This document shows positions 46,371 through 57,023 of a stretch of DNA of 64,000 nt, one piece after another. The notes under the pieces are model-generated. The model saw only the letters and a program-made list of their open reading frames with translations. It made no database searches and was not told the DNA's origin. A program made the translations under genes and the position numbers. Source of the stretch: Leucaena leucocephala (taxonomy: Eukaryota; Streptophyta; Magnoliopsida; Fabales; Fabaceae); the NCBI GenBank assembly GCA_037074615.1, contig CM073560.1, positions 9,183,501-9,247,500 of the forward strand, given 5' to 3'. The first letter of the stretch is position 1. The number at the start of each line of letters is the position of its first letter.

Positions 46371-46710
46371 TTTAACTCAAAATACTGACTTGTTATTATG
46401 AAGTCTGTTCTTGTTAATGCCTATAACATTTTAGTCAATCGTGGAGGAGTTTTAGTCATTCACTTACATGAGAGATCACTTTCATTTCACAAAGTATGAA
46501 CTTAAACTATTGACTTGTTAATATCAAGTCCATTCTCGTTAGTGCCTATAGCGTTCTAGTCAATTGCAAAATAGTATGTCATTTACTTATATGTGAGATC
46601 ACTTTCATTTCACCAGGTCTGAACTCAAAATACTAACTTGTTATTATGGGGTCCATTCTTGTTATCCCTATAGCATTTTAGTCAATCGTGAAATAGTTTT
46701 AGTATTTCAC
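46371..46710 (+). repeat. ~125-bp tandem units inside the MULE (right half)
   Basis: Same unit as at 33540-33767; the unit interrupted by the CACTA element resumes exactly at 46371 with 'aactcaaaatactgac'. Confidence 0.8.
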
Positions 46711-46880
46711 CAACTATAAACTATAAATAATAAGAGAGAATGGCATTTCCGTCAATTGAGTATGAAATTTAAAATCCCATTTTAGGTTCTCACACATCTG
46801 TGGGATTTCCAATATTCAGGTACTCATTTTGTCTTTTAGGAATTTCTAGGTTCTTTTTGTGAAATTTTCCCAAAAATGAA

Positions 46881-47389
46881 GGGCAATTTATTGGTCACCA
46901 ATTTGAATATTTAAACTTTCAAACCAAATAAAATCAATAAGAATCAATTGATTCATTTACTATGTCAAATATGTGAGATGTGGTTAGAGGGAATGCTGGG
47001 ATTAATAGGGGTAATTCTGTACTAGCATATTTATATTTTAATATTTAACCTTTATAGATAATTAGTATTTTTAAGATATTGTTGGTGCAACGAGAAATTT
47101 ATTATTGTTGTTGTTGTAGTAGGGTGTGTTTGGGATGTAATTCAACCATCCCAAAAGTAACTTTTTGAGCCGTTGAGCACAACAGTATGAAATGCAGATG
47201 TTTAGGGAACCGTTTGAATAAAATGACTTTATGAGTAAAAGTGGCTTAAAAGCGTAAGCCACTTTGGTTATTTATATTTGATTATTATAAAAATATTTGA
47301 TAAAATTAATTTGTAAAAATACCCTATTATACAATAACAATAATACAGATACAATATACATTATAATAAAGCAAGCATCCTCAATAGTT
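46881..47389. other. flank of the MULE with a short hairpin, MITE-like
   Basis: Opens AT-rich with no ORF. From about 47121 'gggtgtgtttggga' resembles the start of hAT-type MITEs. An 11-bp perfect inverted repeat (AAAGTGGCTTA / TAAGCCACTTT) with a 6-nt loop lies at 47238-47265. No TIR partner or 8-bp TSD was found, so the MITE reading is weak. Confidence 0.35.
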
Positions 47390-47917
47390 GGAAGCAAAAG
47401 GAGCAAAGAGGATGACTAAAGATATAAGCTTGTGAATTTACCCTGAATGTGTGCTTGATATGTATACTTGTGTTGATGTGTATAATATTAATTGATGATG
47501 ATATGAGATATGTATAAATGAAATATACTCTATTTCTAGATGTTACATGGTCATGCATGATAGCATGAAACATTGAGCATAAGAGCATGCCTTAGCTAGT
47601 ATGAGTTAGATAAGGAAAATATGTCATACACTTGCATTTACCTTGCAAGCATATTGGTAACGTTTGCTATTGAGATTATTTTGAATCTCACCCTCCCTTA
47701 CCCAATCATAATAGTTAATGTGAAGAGGATGAAGTATGCATAAAGTAGAGCCAATATATTGAAGAAGATAAATTGAAGAATTATATGCAAAAAAAAAATT
47801 GTAAAAATTCTTCTTGCATGTAAATGTTATATGAACATGCCAATTTATGTAAGGTTGTTATGTATGACTCATATGACATGTATTTATGATATGATAAAGT
47901 ATGAGAATAGTTAAGGT
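47390..47917 (+). mobile_element. old, degenerate Tekay-like LTR fragment
   Basis: It shows, in order, blocks that the minus LTR at 10122-13069 shows in reverse: 'ttaccctgaatgtgtgcttg' (47437), 'gatgatgatatgagatatg', 'tcatgcatgatagcatgaaa' and the 'ctattgagatt..gaatctcaccc' block (47666). It is heavily decayed and no termini were found. Confidence 0.55.
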
Positions 47918-48166
47918 ATGTTGGAAAAATGGTACAATAAAAAGGATTTTAGTATGATAACTATTACAACAATAAGTCACAAAATTGGTGTTAGAATGGT
48001 TGTTTCACCTGAGAGGCGGGTGAATTGGGTGATTGATGCGATACAGCAAGATGACTTTTCAACTTACAAGGATCTTTTGCATATTCTAACTAGACCAATC
48101 ACAAGAGCAAGTACGCATGTGCTAAAAATAGAGCTACTGAACCTATTTTGGGCTTGGAGACATTAA
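47918..48166 (+). pseudogene. Gypsy gag/pol end remnant
   Basis: An 82-codon frame containing RPITRASTHVLKIEL, which resembles the GPITRARAK motif common near the end of Gypsy gag or pol polyproteins. It is followed after the stop by LTR-like sequence. The first ~40 codons look unrelated. Low certainty. Confidence 0.35.
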
Positions 48167-48575
48167 TTTAAAGGCATTGGATCAAGTAGTACATATAGGA
48201 AGACTCATTTGGGCCTAAATAATCACTTTTTGCGCTTAAAATATTGATTATATTTTTATTATTGTATTTGTACAAAAATTTGTTATTAGTTGGCAGACTT
48301 GACTTTTAGCTTTCTTAGTTACTTGTATTAAGTCCTTGTTATTTTATTTACTATTTTGAGTTCCTAGTTAATTCTTAGGTTGTATTTAATACTTTTTAGG
48401 TCAGATTTAAATTGATCTCTTCAAAAATATTGTATGACTCATTTTGGAATTAGATTGAATTGTTGATTGAAAGTTTCATTTTTGCACTTTGTTTCTTGAG
48501 AGAGGATTCTCTCTTGGGTTCTTCATAGAACTAATAGACTTATCAAGTCTTGATCCACCTTGTGGCATTTTCTAA
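48167..48575 (+). mobile_element. plus-strand Gypsy LTR 3' part (probable)
   Basis: T-rich sequence with 'agttacttgtattaagtcc' (48319) and the end zone 'gagagaggattctctcttgg' and 'acttatcaag', a pattern I know from plant Gypsy LTR 3' ends. Boundaries are not fixed. Confidence 0.4.
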
Positions 48576-50654
48576 CACTACCGATCCTTGTTCTTCTGTG
48601 TTTAAGGGTTCAAATAGATCACCAGACCTATGTTTATCATTCTTGGGGTACGTATATTCGGATGGTTGTGGGTTCATACCAGTAATTTTGAAAATTTTAA
48701 GAACTTTAAATAAAATCAAAATATCAAGTTTAGAAGGATATCACCAATTGCAAAAAGAAGAAGGAATCAGATAAATGAGAAGTTGAACACTGGTACTTTA
48801 TACTGGTCATCCTAACTACTTGGCCTACGGTCAGTCCTTAGAGCTCCTCTAAGGGTTCCACTATCTTCTAAGATTAGCCAGGCTCTTGAAGCCTCAGTAC
48901 ATCAACGTGAGAACCCCTCTCACTCCCCCTTACAACCCATAAGTAATATTCCACTTAAGAGATCCACACTCCCGAGCAACTCAAAAAAATGATTAATAAA
49001 ATACAACTCTCTCTCAGTAGAGTTATTGTGATAAACACCAAAGTATAGACTTTCTAAGTTTCTCTCTCAAGAATATAACATGCTTTGTTCAGAGATTGAG
49101 AAACAGAGAGAAATAGAGATGCAGTCATAATGAAACAGATAGTGTATGATCATAGTGCATCGTTGTGCATCTCTCTTTTTCTTTTCTTCTTCTCTTAACT
49201 TCTTTACTTCCTTAGTTTTCTCTATTCAGCTTATGCATCTTTTATTGTTAAGTTCTTCATATATCCATTAGATAGCCATTGAAGAATATATCCGTTATTA
49301 CTGACGTATGCATTTTGATAGATTTTCACCTTTTATGAACTTTGTTTGATATTCTTTATGCCTGAAATTGATATGGAAATATGCTTCAGAAAAAAATATA
49401 TTAACAGTATAAGCATATATCAATTATTTTCAAATGATTTAGATTAAATATCAAGTTATGTGAAAATCTGGTTTGAAAAGATCACTTCAATTTATCGAAG
49501 TGTTTATCGAAAAGGTGCCTGATCAAAAAGAACTTTGATAAATCTTAAATGAATTTCATTGAAATAGTTTTAGATTTATAGAATAGGACTTCGATAAACA
49601 GCCTTATTGAATAGCTCTTCGAAAAATATTCTTTTCATAACATATGCTTTTAGGCTTCTCGATAATTCAAACTTTATTTCAAAATATTTCATAATAGCCA
49701 ATTTATCGAAGTGTTATTCAAAAAATAGGCTTATCAAATAATTTATTGATAAGTATTGAAGAACAGACTTTCAAACTTTGTTTAATCTTTTCTCAATATA
49801 ATTGGAAACAAGAATTTATAAGGTCATTTAACAAATCAAAGTCATAAGCTTATTAAGATGATACAAAGAATCATTTGTTAAATCTTTAAAGTTCATAATC
49901 TGAATTTTCTTCCCATTTATGGAAGTTCTATTTGAAAAGTGCCCTTATCAAAAATAACTTCTATAAATGGCCTGATCGAATAGCTATTTGATAAATATCA
50001 TAATTTTATATTTCAAAATATCTAATTTATAGAAGTGTTCTTCGATAAATAGGTTTATTGAATAGCTTATTGATAAGAACAGAAGAGCAATGTCAGACTT
50101 TCTTCTTTCATGTTTAATCTCTCTTCTTTTTGCAATATTTTTTAAACCATTTTGAGAAATAGATGATTCAAATAAACCAACAACACTATAATAAATAAAT
50201 TACCATCAAAATCATTTATCAAATCAGTGTTTCAATACTTTAGATAAAACTAAAATTTTCTCTATTTATCGAAGTATTTTTTTATAAACCCCTTATCTAA
50301 TAATACTTTGATAAATCGTCTTAAAAATCAGAAACTCTTAACAGACTTGATATTTATCGAATAGCTTATCGAAAAGCTAATAACTTATTTAAAATAGAGT
50401 TCAAACTTGATTTACTTAATTTATCTAATGCTTTATCGATAAATTCATTTATTGATCACGACTTCGATAAATCTATTTCAAAAACTATTTTCACAAAACT
50501 TTCTGTTTGAAGTCTTTATCGATCAATATATTTTTCGATAAATACTTTGATAAATCCTTTCATTTTCACTTAGTCATTGTCAAATTTATGAAGGCTTTCT
50601 CAATAAACAACTTTTTTGAAAAGTCTTCGAATAGATATAGTTTTTAACACAAAG

Positions 50655-53600
50655 TAAAACATCCTTACTTTCGTACGTCTTAGAGACCATTTGGTAGCAT
50701 TTAGAACCACTTTCAAGGTCATTGAAGTCAAATTTCTCAATCTGGAGTTTTACTCTTATCGAGTACTGTTCACTGTGCAAATTCCAGATGAGTGACCTGA
50801 CTTCGAAAAATCATAACTAATTCTAGAAAAATCGAAATGAAGTGGTTCCAATTGATAATTGAAGATAAATCAATCATATTTTAGGAAAAAATCACTTTTT
50901 GACCATTAATTGACCACGTCAACTTCAGTCAACGTTTCAACTTTACTATTCATCCAACATTTTTCTCCTGAATCCAGCATTCTGGTCCCAACTTTGATAA
51001 TTTATAACTCCATGTGTAGACATCAAAATGAGACCTTTTTATGTATCAAATTAAAGATTGGTATGTCTAATATTTACCATAAAAATTTCATACATTTATT
51101 CATCCATTTACTATTTTTAACTATTTATCAAACATCATCATGTCACCACGTGTTACTGTTCATAGTGGCAATTTCCAGCAAACAACTTTACACACATATG
51201 CAGATATCCATCACATATCAGTCACACATGCCAACATTATCTATTATTAAATAATAAGTTATTTTATATCTGGGTATGTACAAAATTCCGCATATTTCTA
51301 TTACAACATTTCCTGCCTAAAATCCGGCAGCATAACCGCTACGCTTTATCTTCAGAAAGTAACTGATCTTGTACCGATTCAGTAATTCTCGTGAGAACTA
51401 CCATTCTACGTAAGTACCCAGGAAAGACTGGATGAACCAGCTAGGTCCACTCACTTCCAAACTCCTTAGACAGTACCTACATACACAGTACGTATCAGCT
51501 CCTTTCTTTACTATTGCCATCTTGTCATAATTTTGGCAGCATAACGGCGTCTCTTAAAATTCCCAAAATTTACTTTGACATAACCTCCCCTGTAACAGTT
51601 ATTTATTGGGATGAGATTCGGGGGAATCTCAGTAGCAACAATCATAACAATATATGTAATGCAGAGTGACGGTGCTTGCTTGTGATTGTGTACAGATAAG
51701 TATACTGCGTGCTTCCATACTCAATAACATATGAACATAGCATTGTAGCAGAGCTTCAAGCATAATATATAAGACAACAATCCAACCAAACAATAGCACA
51801 ACAAATCACAAAGCCATTACATAAAAGCTAGGATTAGTTACTAGCTCAAAGGCTTAGCAGAACTCTACTATCTCTATTCTGCTTTTAGCTCCGCCAGAAC
51901 TTCCTTTCTTTCTTTCTTTCCCTCACTTTCTCTCTCTAGCACTTCTCCTCTCTCTTAAAGGCCCTTGACCGTGCTGCATATGAAGCAAGGGGGTATTTAT
52001 AGTTTCCTTCAATGGCATTCTTGTAATTTTGACGCCATCTGATCTTGCCGTCCTGGTTTTTTCGGAATTTCCTATTTTTCTTTATTCCTTTTACTGCATC
52101 ATGCATGACATCATCTCAAGGCCACCTCATGGGACACCTCATATGTCACATGGCAAAATTGCAAGCTCCTGGAACACCTCATCAGCTGACTCAGCAGTTC
52201 CAGTCCAATCCAGTACCGGTCCGGTCCGATTTCCCACAAACTGGACCCACCGGCTAAGATTGTGCCACGTGTCCTTAACTTTTTCTTCCTCCTGTATGTT
52301 GGCACCATGTTTCATCTTACTGGCACCTGTCACGCCATCCAATGCTATCCAGATAAGTCTAGGACTTTATCTGATCACCTCCTCAGTTATCGTGCCGACC
52401 GAGTAACTTTATTTTATTGAAACAGCATTAAAATAGTATTTTAATGCCACTTTTCCCACATATCACTGGGCCTACGTTTTTGGGCTCCGGGAATGTTATC
52501 TTGGATCCTGATCAAGCTCAAGTACTTTGATGGCTCGATTCCCAAGAAATATCCCTTGGCAAATTACCAAAATACCCCTGGGTGCCCTTTCTTGCACTAT
52601 TTTAACCCTAAGGGTAAAATCATCATTTTACACCCTTCTGTACTCTGTCAGGGCATATACTGACTCTGAGTAACTTTATTTGTATGTGCCTTGGCTCCTG
52701 GGCCTGTGCAAAATGACCAAAATGCCCTTTATACATCTACTACCCCTTTAGTACAATACAGGGCCATTTTCGTAATTTCGCACCTTTCCGGGGTTCTACT
52801 GGACACTGGCCCACCTATCAGTACAAGTGTCTTATTGGGCCTTTATTGGCACCATTATTGGGCATTTCAGGGTCCATTACCTTCATGGCACATATTACGA
52901 GAAATCTTCCCCTGGCCATGTTCCTCGAATATTTTAACTATTATAACCATTTATATACATCTCCGGACACCGGGTCCTTTTACCAGATACACTGACCTAC
53001 TGCGTTCAGGCATCCCTGTGGGTCATAACAGTCATCTGACTGAGGTCATCTGAACTCATTCAGTCCCTTTTTAAATACCGATAAATCTCCTAATCGGATC
53101 CCCGGATATTTACTGATTTGCGAATAACTTTTTCTACAGGCCTCCTATCGGTATTCTGTCAGTTTCCTGACCTCCGCCCCATCCGGACGTATCATCCTGT
53201 AATTTCTCACTGATATCTGATATCTAGGATATCCGGTAGGAATTTTTATAACTTTTGGACTATCAGGTCAATTTTGACTATTTGGAGTCCTCAGAAAATT
53301 CCTGTATTAAGCCAGATTACCGAGCATCACTTGCTCTATCTACTGGTGAAATCTGGGACTGAAATGCTTTCGGGCAGTCCAAACCACTTCCGGCCTGACT
53401 TTCTTTAATTACAATTTAGCCCCAGAGAACTTTTCTTCTTTTCATTTAAGTCCCTTTTTATTTAGCTAAAATTACACTTAAGGACCTCACCTTTTTGTCT
53501 ACTTTTCCTTTTTAGCTTTATACTTTTCATAATTGCATCTAAGTCCCTACATTTTCTTTCTTTTGCAATTTAATCCCTTTCTTTACTTAAATGGCCATCA

Positions 53601-53773
53601 TATCCCTAGGGACTTTCACTATTTACATATAAGTCCCTGGACTTTTACTTATTTGCAGTTTAGTCCCTAAAAATCCTCTGTATATTTTTGGGACTTCTGC
53701 TCAAAGGTATTTGATAGTCTATCTATTTTAGGCTTACTTTCTGAGTCTCTAAGCCTGAAATTGGGATGTCACA
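50655..53773 (-). mobile_element. solo LTR, Tekay-like, TSD CAAAG
   Basis: Minus strand TGTGACATCCCAATTTC to GGATGTTTTA (the last CA mutated to TA), 3,119 bp. Perfect CAAAG flanks it at 50650-50654 and 53774-53778. TATA box on the minus strand at 51994-52001. No PBS, PPT or pol motif inside; the ORFs at 50910, 52029 and 52691 are LTR sequence, the first two with overlapping frames. Confidence 0.94.
51994..52001 (-). promoter_or_regulatory. LTR TATA box
   Basis: Minus-strand TATAAATACCCCC. Confidence 0.6.
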
Positions 53774-54019
53774 CAAAGACTAAGACCGATTATGTTATTC
53801 ACTTATCAAAGACTTTATTGATAAGCAAACTTATCGAATAGGGCTCTGATAAATGCACTTCAAACAACAGATTCTCTTCGTAAATTTCTTTCTCATTTAT
53901 CGAAGAGCTTATCGATTAAACCCCTTATTGATAAATTTATCGATAAATATTCTTTATCAGTTAAGATCCTTTTTAAAATTTTTTCTTAATTGTCATCATC
54001 AAAATACTAGAGTCTAACA

Positions 54020-54034
54020 TTCTCCCCCTTTTTG
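54020..54034 (-). promoter_or_regulatory. Copia polypurine tract
   Basis: Minus-strand CAAAAAGGGGGAGAA just upstream of the LTR start, preceded by 'ttttgtcatcgt', the usual context in SIRE-like Copia elements. Confidence 0.85.
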
Positions 54035-55075
54035 ACGATGACAAAATTCAATTGAAGAACTGATAAAGATTGACACACTTAAAGTCAATGAATTAACAAA
54101 AAATTTAGACATGGTAGCATAACAGAAGCGACAGAAGAAATTGTCATTGATTTGTAAAGTAGTGTTATTACATTTGCAAAGTAGCCAAAACAAACAAAAC
54201 AAGGCGAAACATCAACCAATCCATCAATACAATAGAAATTAGTTCAACACAATTACATTAGAATCTTCAAATATATCAAATCTGGAAATTCAATAAAGAA
54301 CAACCAAACAAGTATATAAAAGATTCTAGAAACATAAATGGAACAAGATTCACTCCCCATTGAAGATCCCATAGCTTATGCCACGCTCTAGCCCATTCAA
54401 GAGACCTAAATAGATGCCTAGCCGCGCATTAGAGTAGATGCTATCACCACCATCTCAATCAACACAACAACCATGGAGGGAAATGGAAGAATAATAAAGG
54501 GAAAGGTTGAGAGAGAGAGTGTGCTAGGGTTTCAATTGTGCAATGTGGTGAATGAATAAATTAGTGGCTTAGGGGTTTGGACTGAAAATTAAGGTGAGAA
54601 GTCGGACCAAGTGAGTAAGTTAGGGTTAAAGTTGGATCCAAGACGAAATGTCAGTGGAAAATGCGTTTATGTAGAATTTGGCACCGTGCATAGCGACTAA
54701 AAGGAACAGCTTTAATAAAGGTGCAATTTTGCCCTTGGGTTCATTTCTAACATTAATTTGGGTCCTTCCTTAGTACTCCTTTGATCCTTTGGCAACTTTC
54801 CCTTAGGTACTTTTGGCATTCTTCAAATTCCCTCACAACTTCAATTAATCTCCAATTTCCTACAATTAAGACCAAATATTTGTAATACCAAATATCTTGA
54901 AAATCAATCAAAATTGTAAAATACAAACAAATGACCAAAATGCCATTTTTAGCACAAAATCACAAATATGGACCTATGACTTAATATAAACATAAATTAT
55001 GCAAATTAAGCTCAAATACTCTTATAAAATGACCCTAAAATGATATGAAACATATATAAAACATTGGTCTCATCA
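54035..55075 (-). mobile_element. Athila/TAT-like Gypsy LTR (minus), merging into a Copia end
   Basis: The minus start TGATGAGACCAATGTTTTAT at 55075 follows a PPT. The body contains a typical transcribed block (minus 'aatgcgcggctaggcatct', near 54420). The part nearest 54035 is the last stretch of Copia interior; the joint lies somewhere in 54060-54200 and I cannot place it. No ORF. Confidence 0.6.
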
Positions 55076-55087
55076 ATTCCCCCACAC
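55076..55087 (-). promoter_or_regulatory. polypurine tract of the Athila/TAT-like element
   Basis: Minus-strand GTGTGGGGGAAT, directly before the LTR start TGATGAGACC. Confidence 0.8.
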
Positions 55088-57018
55088 TTGAACCTTCGTA
55101 AGCCTGGACAAAGACTAAGAGCAAAAGTCCAAGTTACTCATTCATGCAAATGTAGACTTAAATACAACTCAAGCCAGATGCAATAATCCAATTAATCATG
55201 TTCCTTAAGAAAACATAAGTGAAAGAATAATGCAATGCTAGAAGATCAATGTGATAAGCAAGTAGGCTAGAAGAATGAACAAGAGAAAAATGCTCAAGGA
55301 AAAAGTGTTTAACTCAATTCACTAAGGATGGGGTGACTTCACTCTAATCCACCGAAGCTAGACTTTACCATAAGCTTGTAAAGTTTATAATACTTCAACC
55401 ACAAATGCAAAAAATTTCAGAATCAAGTGGACTTGTAAGGGTTGTAATGATGGAAAAGTCTAGATGGAATAATAATGAAAAAGTATACCATGTAAGCAAG
55501 AATGACTAACAAACATAGCACTCAAATAAATCTTCAATGCTCAAGCTATGCTCTTTTATAGCACTCTAGGGTTGCCTTATTTCAATCTTTTCTTCCTTTT
55601 TTATATTATTTTCCTTCTTTTTTTTCAACTTGGCCAACCCCTTTCTCAATAACATTACATAGCACAACTCTTAACAACAGATTGCAAAATTCTAAGAATC
55701 TCAAAATGATGCATATGCATTAGTACTTGCAAAAATTAATGGAATGAATGGAAGTGAGGGCTAAAAGAGGTTAATAATGGATTAATGTATGGGTTTGTGT
55801 TGGAGATGAACAGGTGATGAAATGAATACCCCTATCACTTTCAATAAAAAATGTATACATAGTTTTGAAAAGAAACTGGGCAAGTTCTAGAGAGGACTAG
55901 AGTAGGTGGATAAACTCACAAAGATGAAAAACAAAACAAAGGCCTAAGAGTCCTTCCAACTAGGGTTAGATCTCTCAAATTCATTCTCAAAAAACACTTG
56001 GTCAACATAATGATAAAAAAGCATTATATTGACTATGAAAACGTGCTAACTCTAAGAACAAGATCAATCAAACCATGACACATAACTCAGATAGTGTAAA
56101 ACTCCACATTTTCTTGAATAAAGAACTTGGAAAAACTCTTCAAAAACCAGTAAGTACTCAAATTCAGGTGTAGATTCATTTCTTTTTATGAAAACATTGA
56201 TGCTAACAGTGAGAACAAGTTGGTTCAAGAAATACGATGCATAACAAAACAAAATAGCATCAAAAACTTCAAAATATAATTTCTAGCCCCTTTCGTCATG
56301 ACTAACAGACACGGAAAGCAAACAAAAACAAGGAAACAGGGTTCATCGAGATGAACATGTCATTTCGCCATGATGAAATGACACAGTAAGTCACCAAGCA
56401 AAAATACTGCAATAATTCTACGGCGAACTTGCCATTTCCCACGATGAAATGACACAGTAAGTCACCATGCAAAAATACTACAATAGTTTTCTAAGTCATG
56501 CAATGCAAACTAAGACCAAAACTTGAAAGACCACAGAAAATCCTAAAACTCAAGGTTATTAACTCAAAATCAACAAAACCAAGGAAAATATTGCAAAAAT
56601 TCTAACCAATTACATTAAAATTCTAAATTTTTAAATTTTCCAAAACTTCTCCAACCAAAGAGAACAAATAAAAAACAAGTAAAACCATTATTTAAAAGTT
56701 CAAGCACATGCAACCCTTCCCCCATACTTAAACCTTACATTGTCCCAAATGAAAAACCTAAGTATGCAGTGCAGCAAGCAATAGACAACAAAAGGAAGGA
56801 TTTATTCAATGTAAACAACTAAGCATGCAAATAAAACAACAACTACATTTTCTAATGGAATGATGTCTTTTCCCCCACACTTATCTTAAATAGTCTAGCT
56901 CAACAACATATCACAATCTAATCACTAAAGCATGTAAAGATAGAGTAAAAGGAAGGAGATAACCTCAGCGAGTTATGGAGGCTTATAACTGAGTAGTAAA
57001 TTCAAAATCAGTCCAACT
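55088..57018 (-). mobile_element. non-coding 3' interior of the Athila/TAT-like element
   Basis: Long untranslated stretch between the coding remnants and the PPT, as is normal for this clade. It contains a second 'cccccatacttaaacc' block near 56720 like the PPT context, and a 72-bp-period repeat at 56361-56485. The ORF at 56064-56252 shows no family signs. Confidence 0.55.
56361..56485. repeat. two-copy 72-bp-period repeat with an internal hairpin
   Basis: About 53 bp recurs with 4-5 changes: 'catttcgccatgatgaaatg' (56361) and 'catttcccacgatgaaatg' (56433), each followed by 'acacagtaagtcacc'. In each copy CATTTC and GAAATG are 7-8 nt apart and could pair. Confidence 0.75.
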
Positions 57019-57023
57019 TGAAG

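Larger units (their letters stand above)
33315..46871. mobile_element. Mutator-like long-TIR element, split by a CACTA element
   Basis: The left end GGGAAAATCCCACGAAAAGA (33315) and the reverse complement of the right end (from 46871, GGGAAAATTTCACAAAAAGA) begin long inverted repeats that stay alignable for about 220 bp (33315-33545 against 46640-46871). The flanks are AAGAATGAA (33306-33314) and AAAAATGAA (46872-46880), an 8/9 match. A 9-bp TSD with a GGGAAAAT terminus is the hallmark of MULEs. Without the CACTA insertion the element is about 950 bp and carries no transposase, so it is non-autonomous. Its middle is a tandem array of ~125-bp units. Confidence 0.88.
48576..54019 (-). mobile_element. 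SIRE/Maximus-like Copia LTR (minus), split by a solo LTR
   Basis: The minus start TGTTAGACTCTAGTATTTTG at 54019 directly follows the Copia PPT at 54020-54034. A TTATCGA/GATAAA-rich zone covers 53790-53960 and 49490-50640, interrupted by the solo LTR at 50655-53773. Downstream (minus) come a GA-rich leader near 49180 and a typical Copia LTR end zone (ggaatattacttatggg; gtgagaggggttctcacg) near 48900-48960. The 3' limit near 48576 is a guess. Confidence 0.5.

Noticed and set aside
52029..52406. 125-codon ORF and the overlapping ones at 52045, 52111 and 52139
   Set aside because: All four are frames of the same solo-LTR U3 block, the reverse of 16387-16750. No codon bias or domain.
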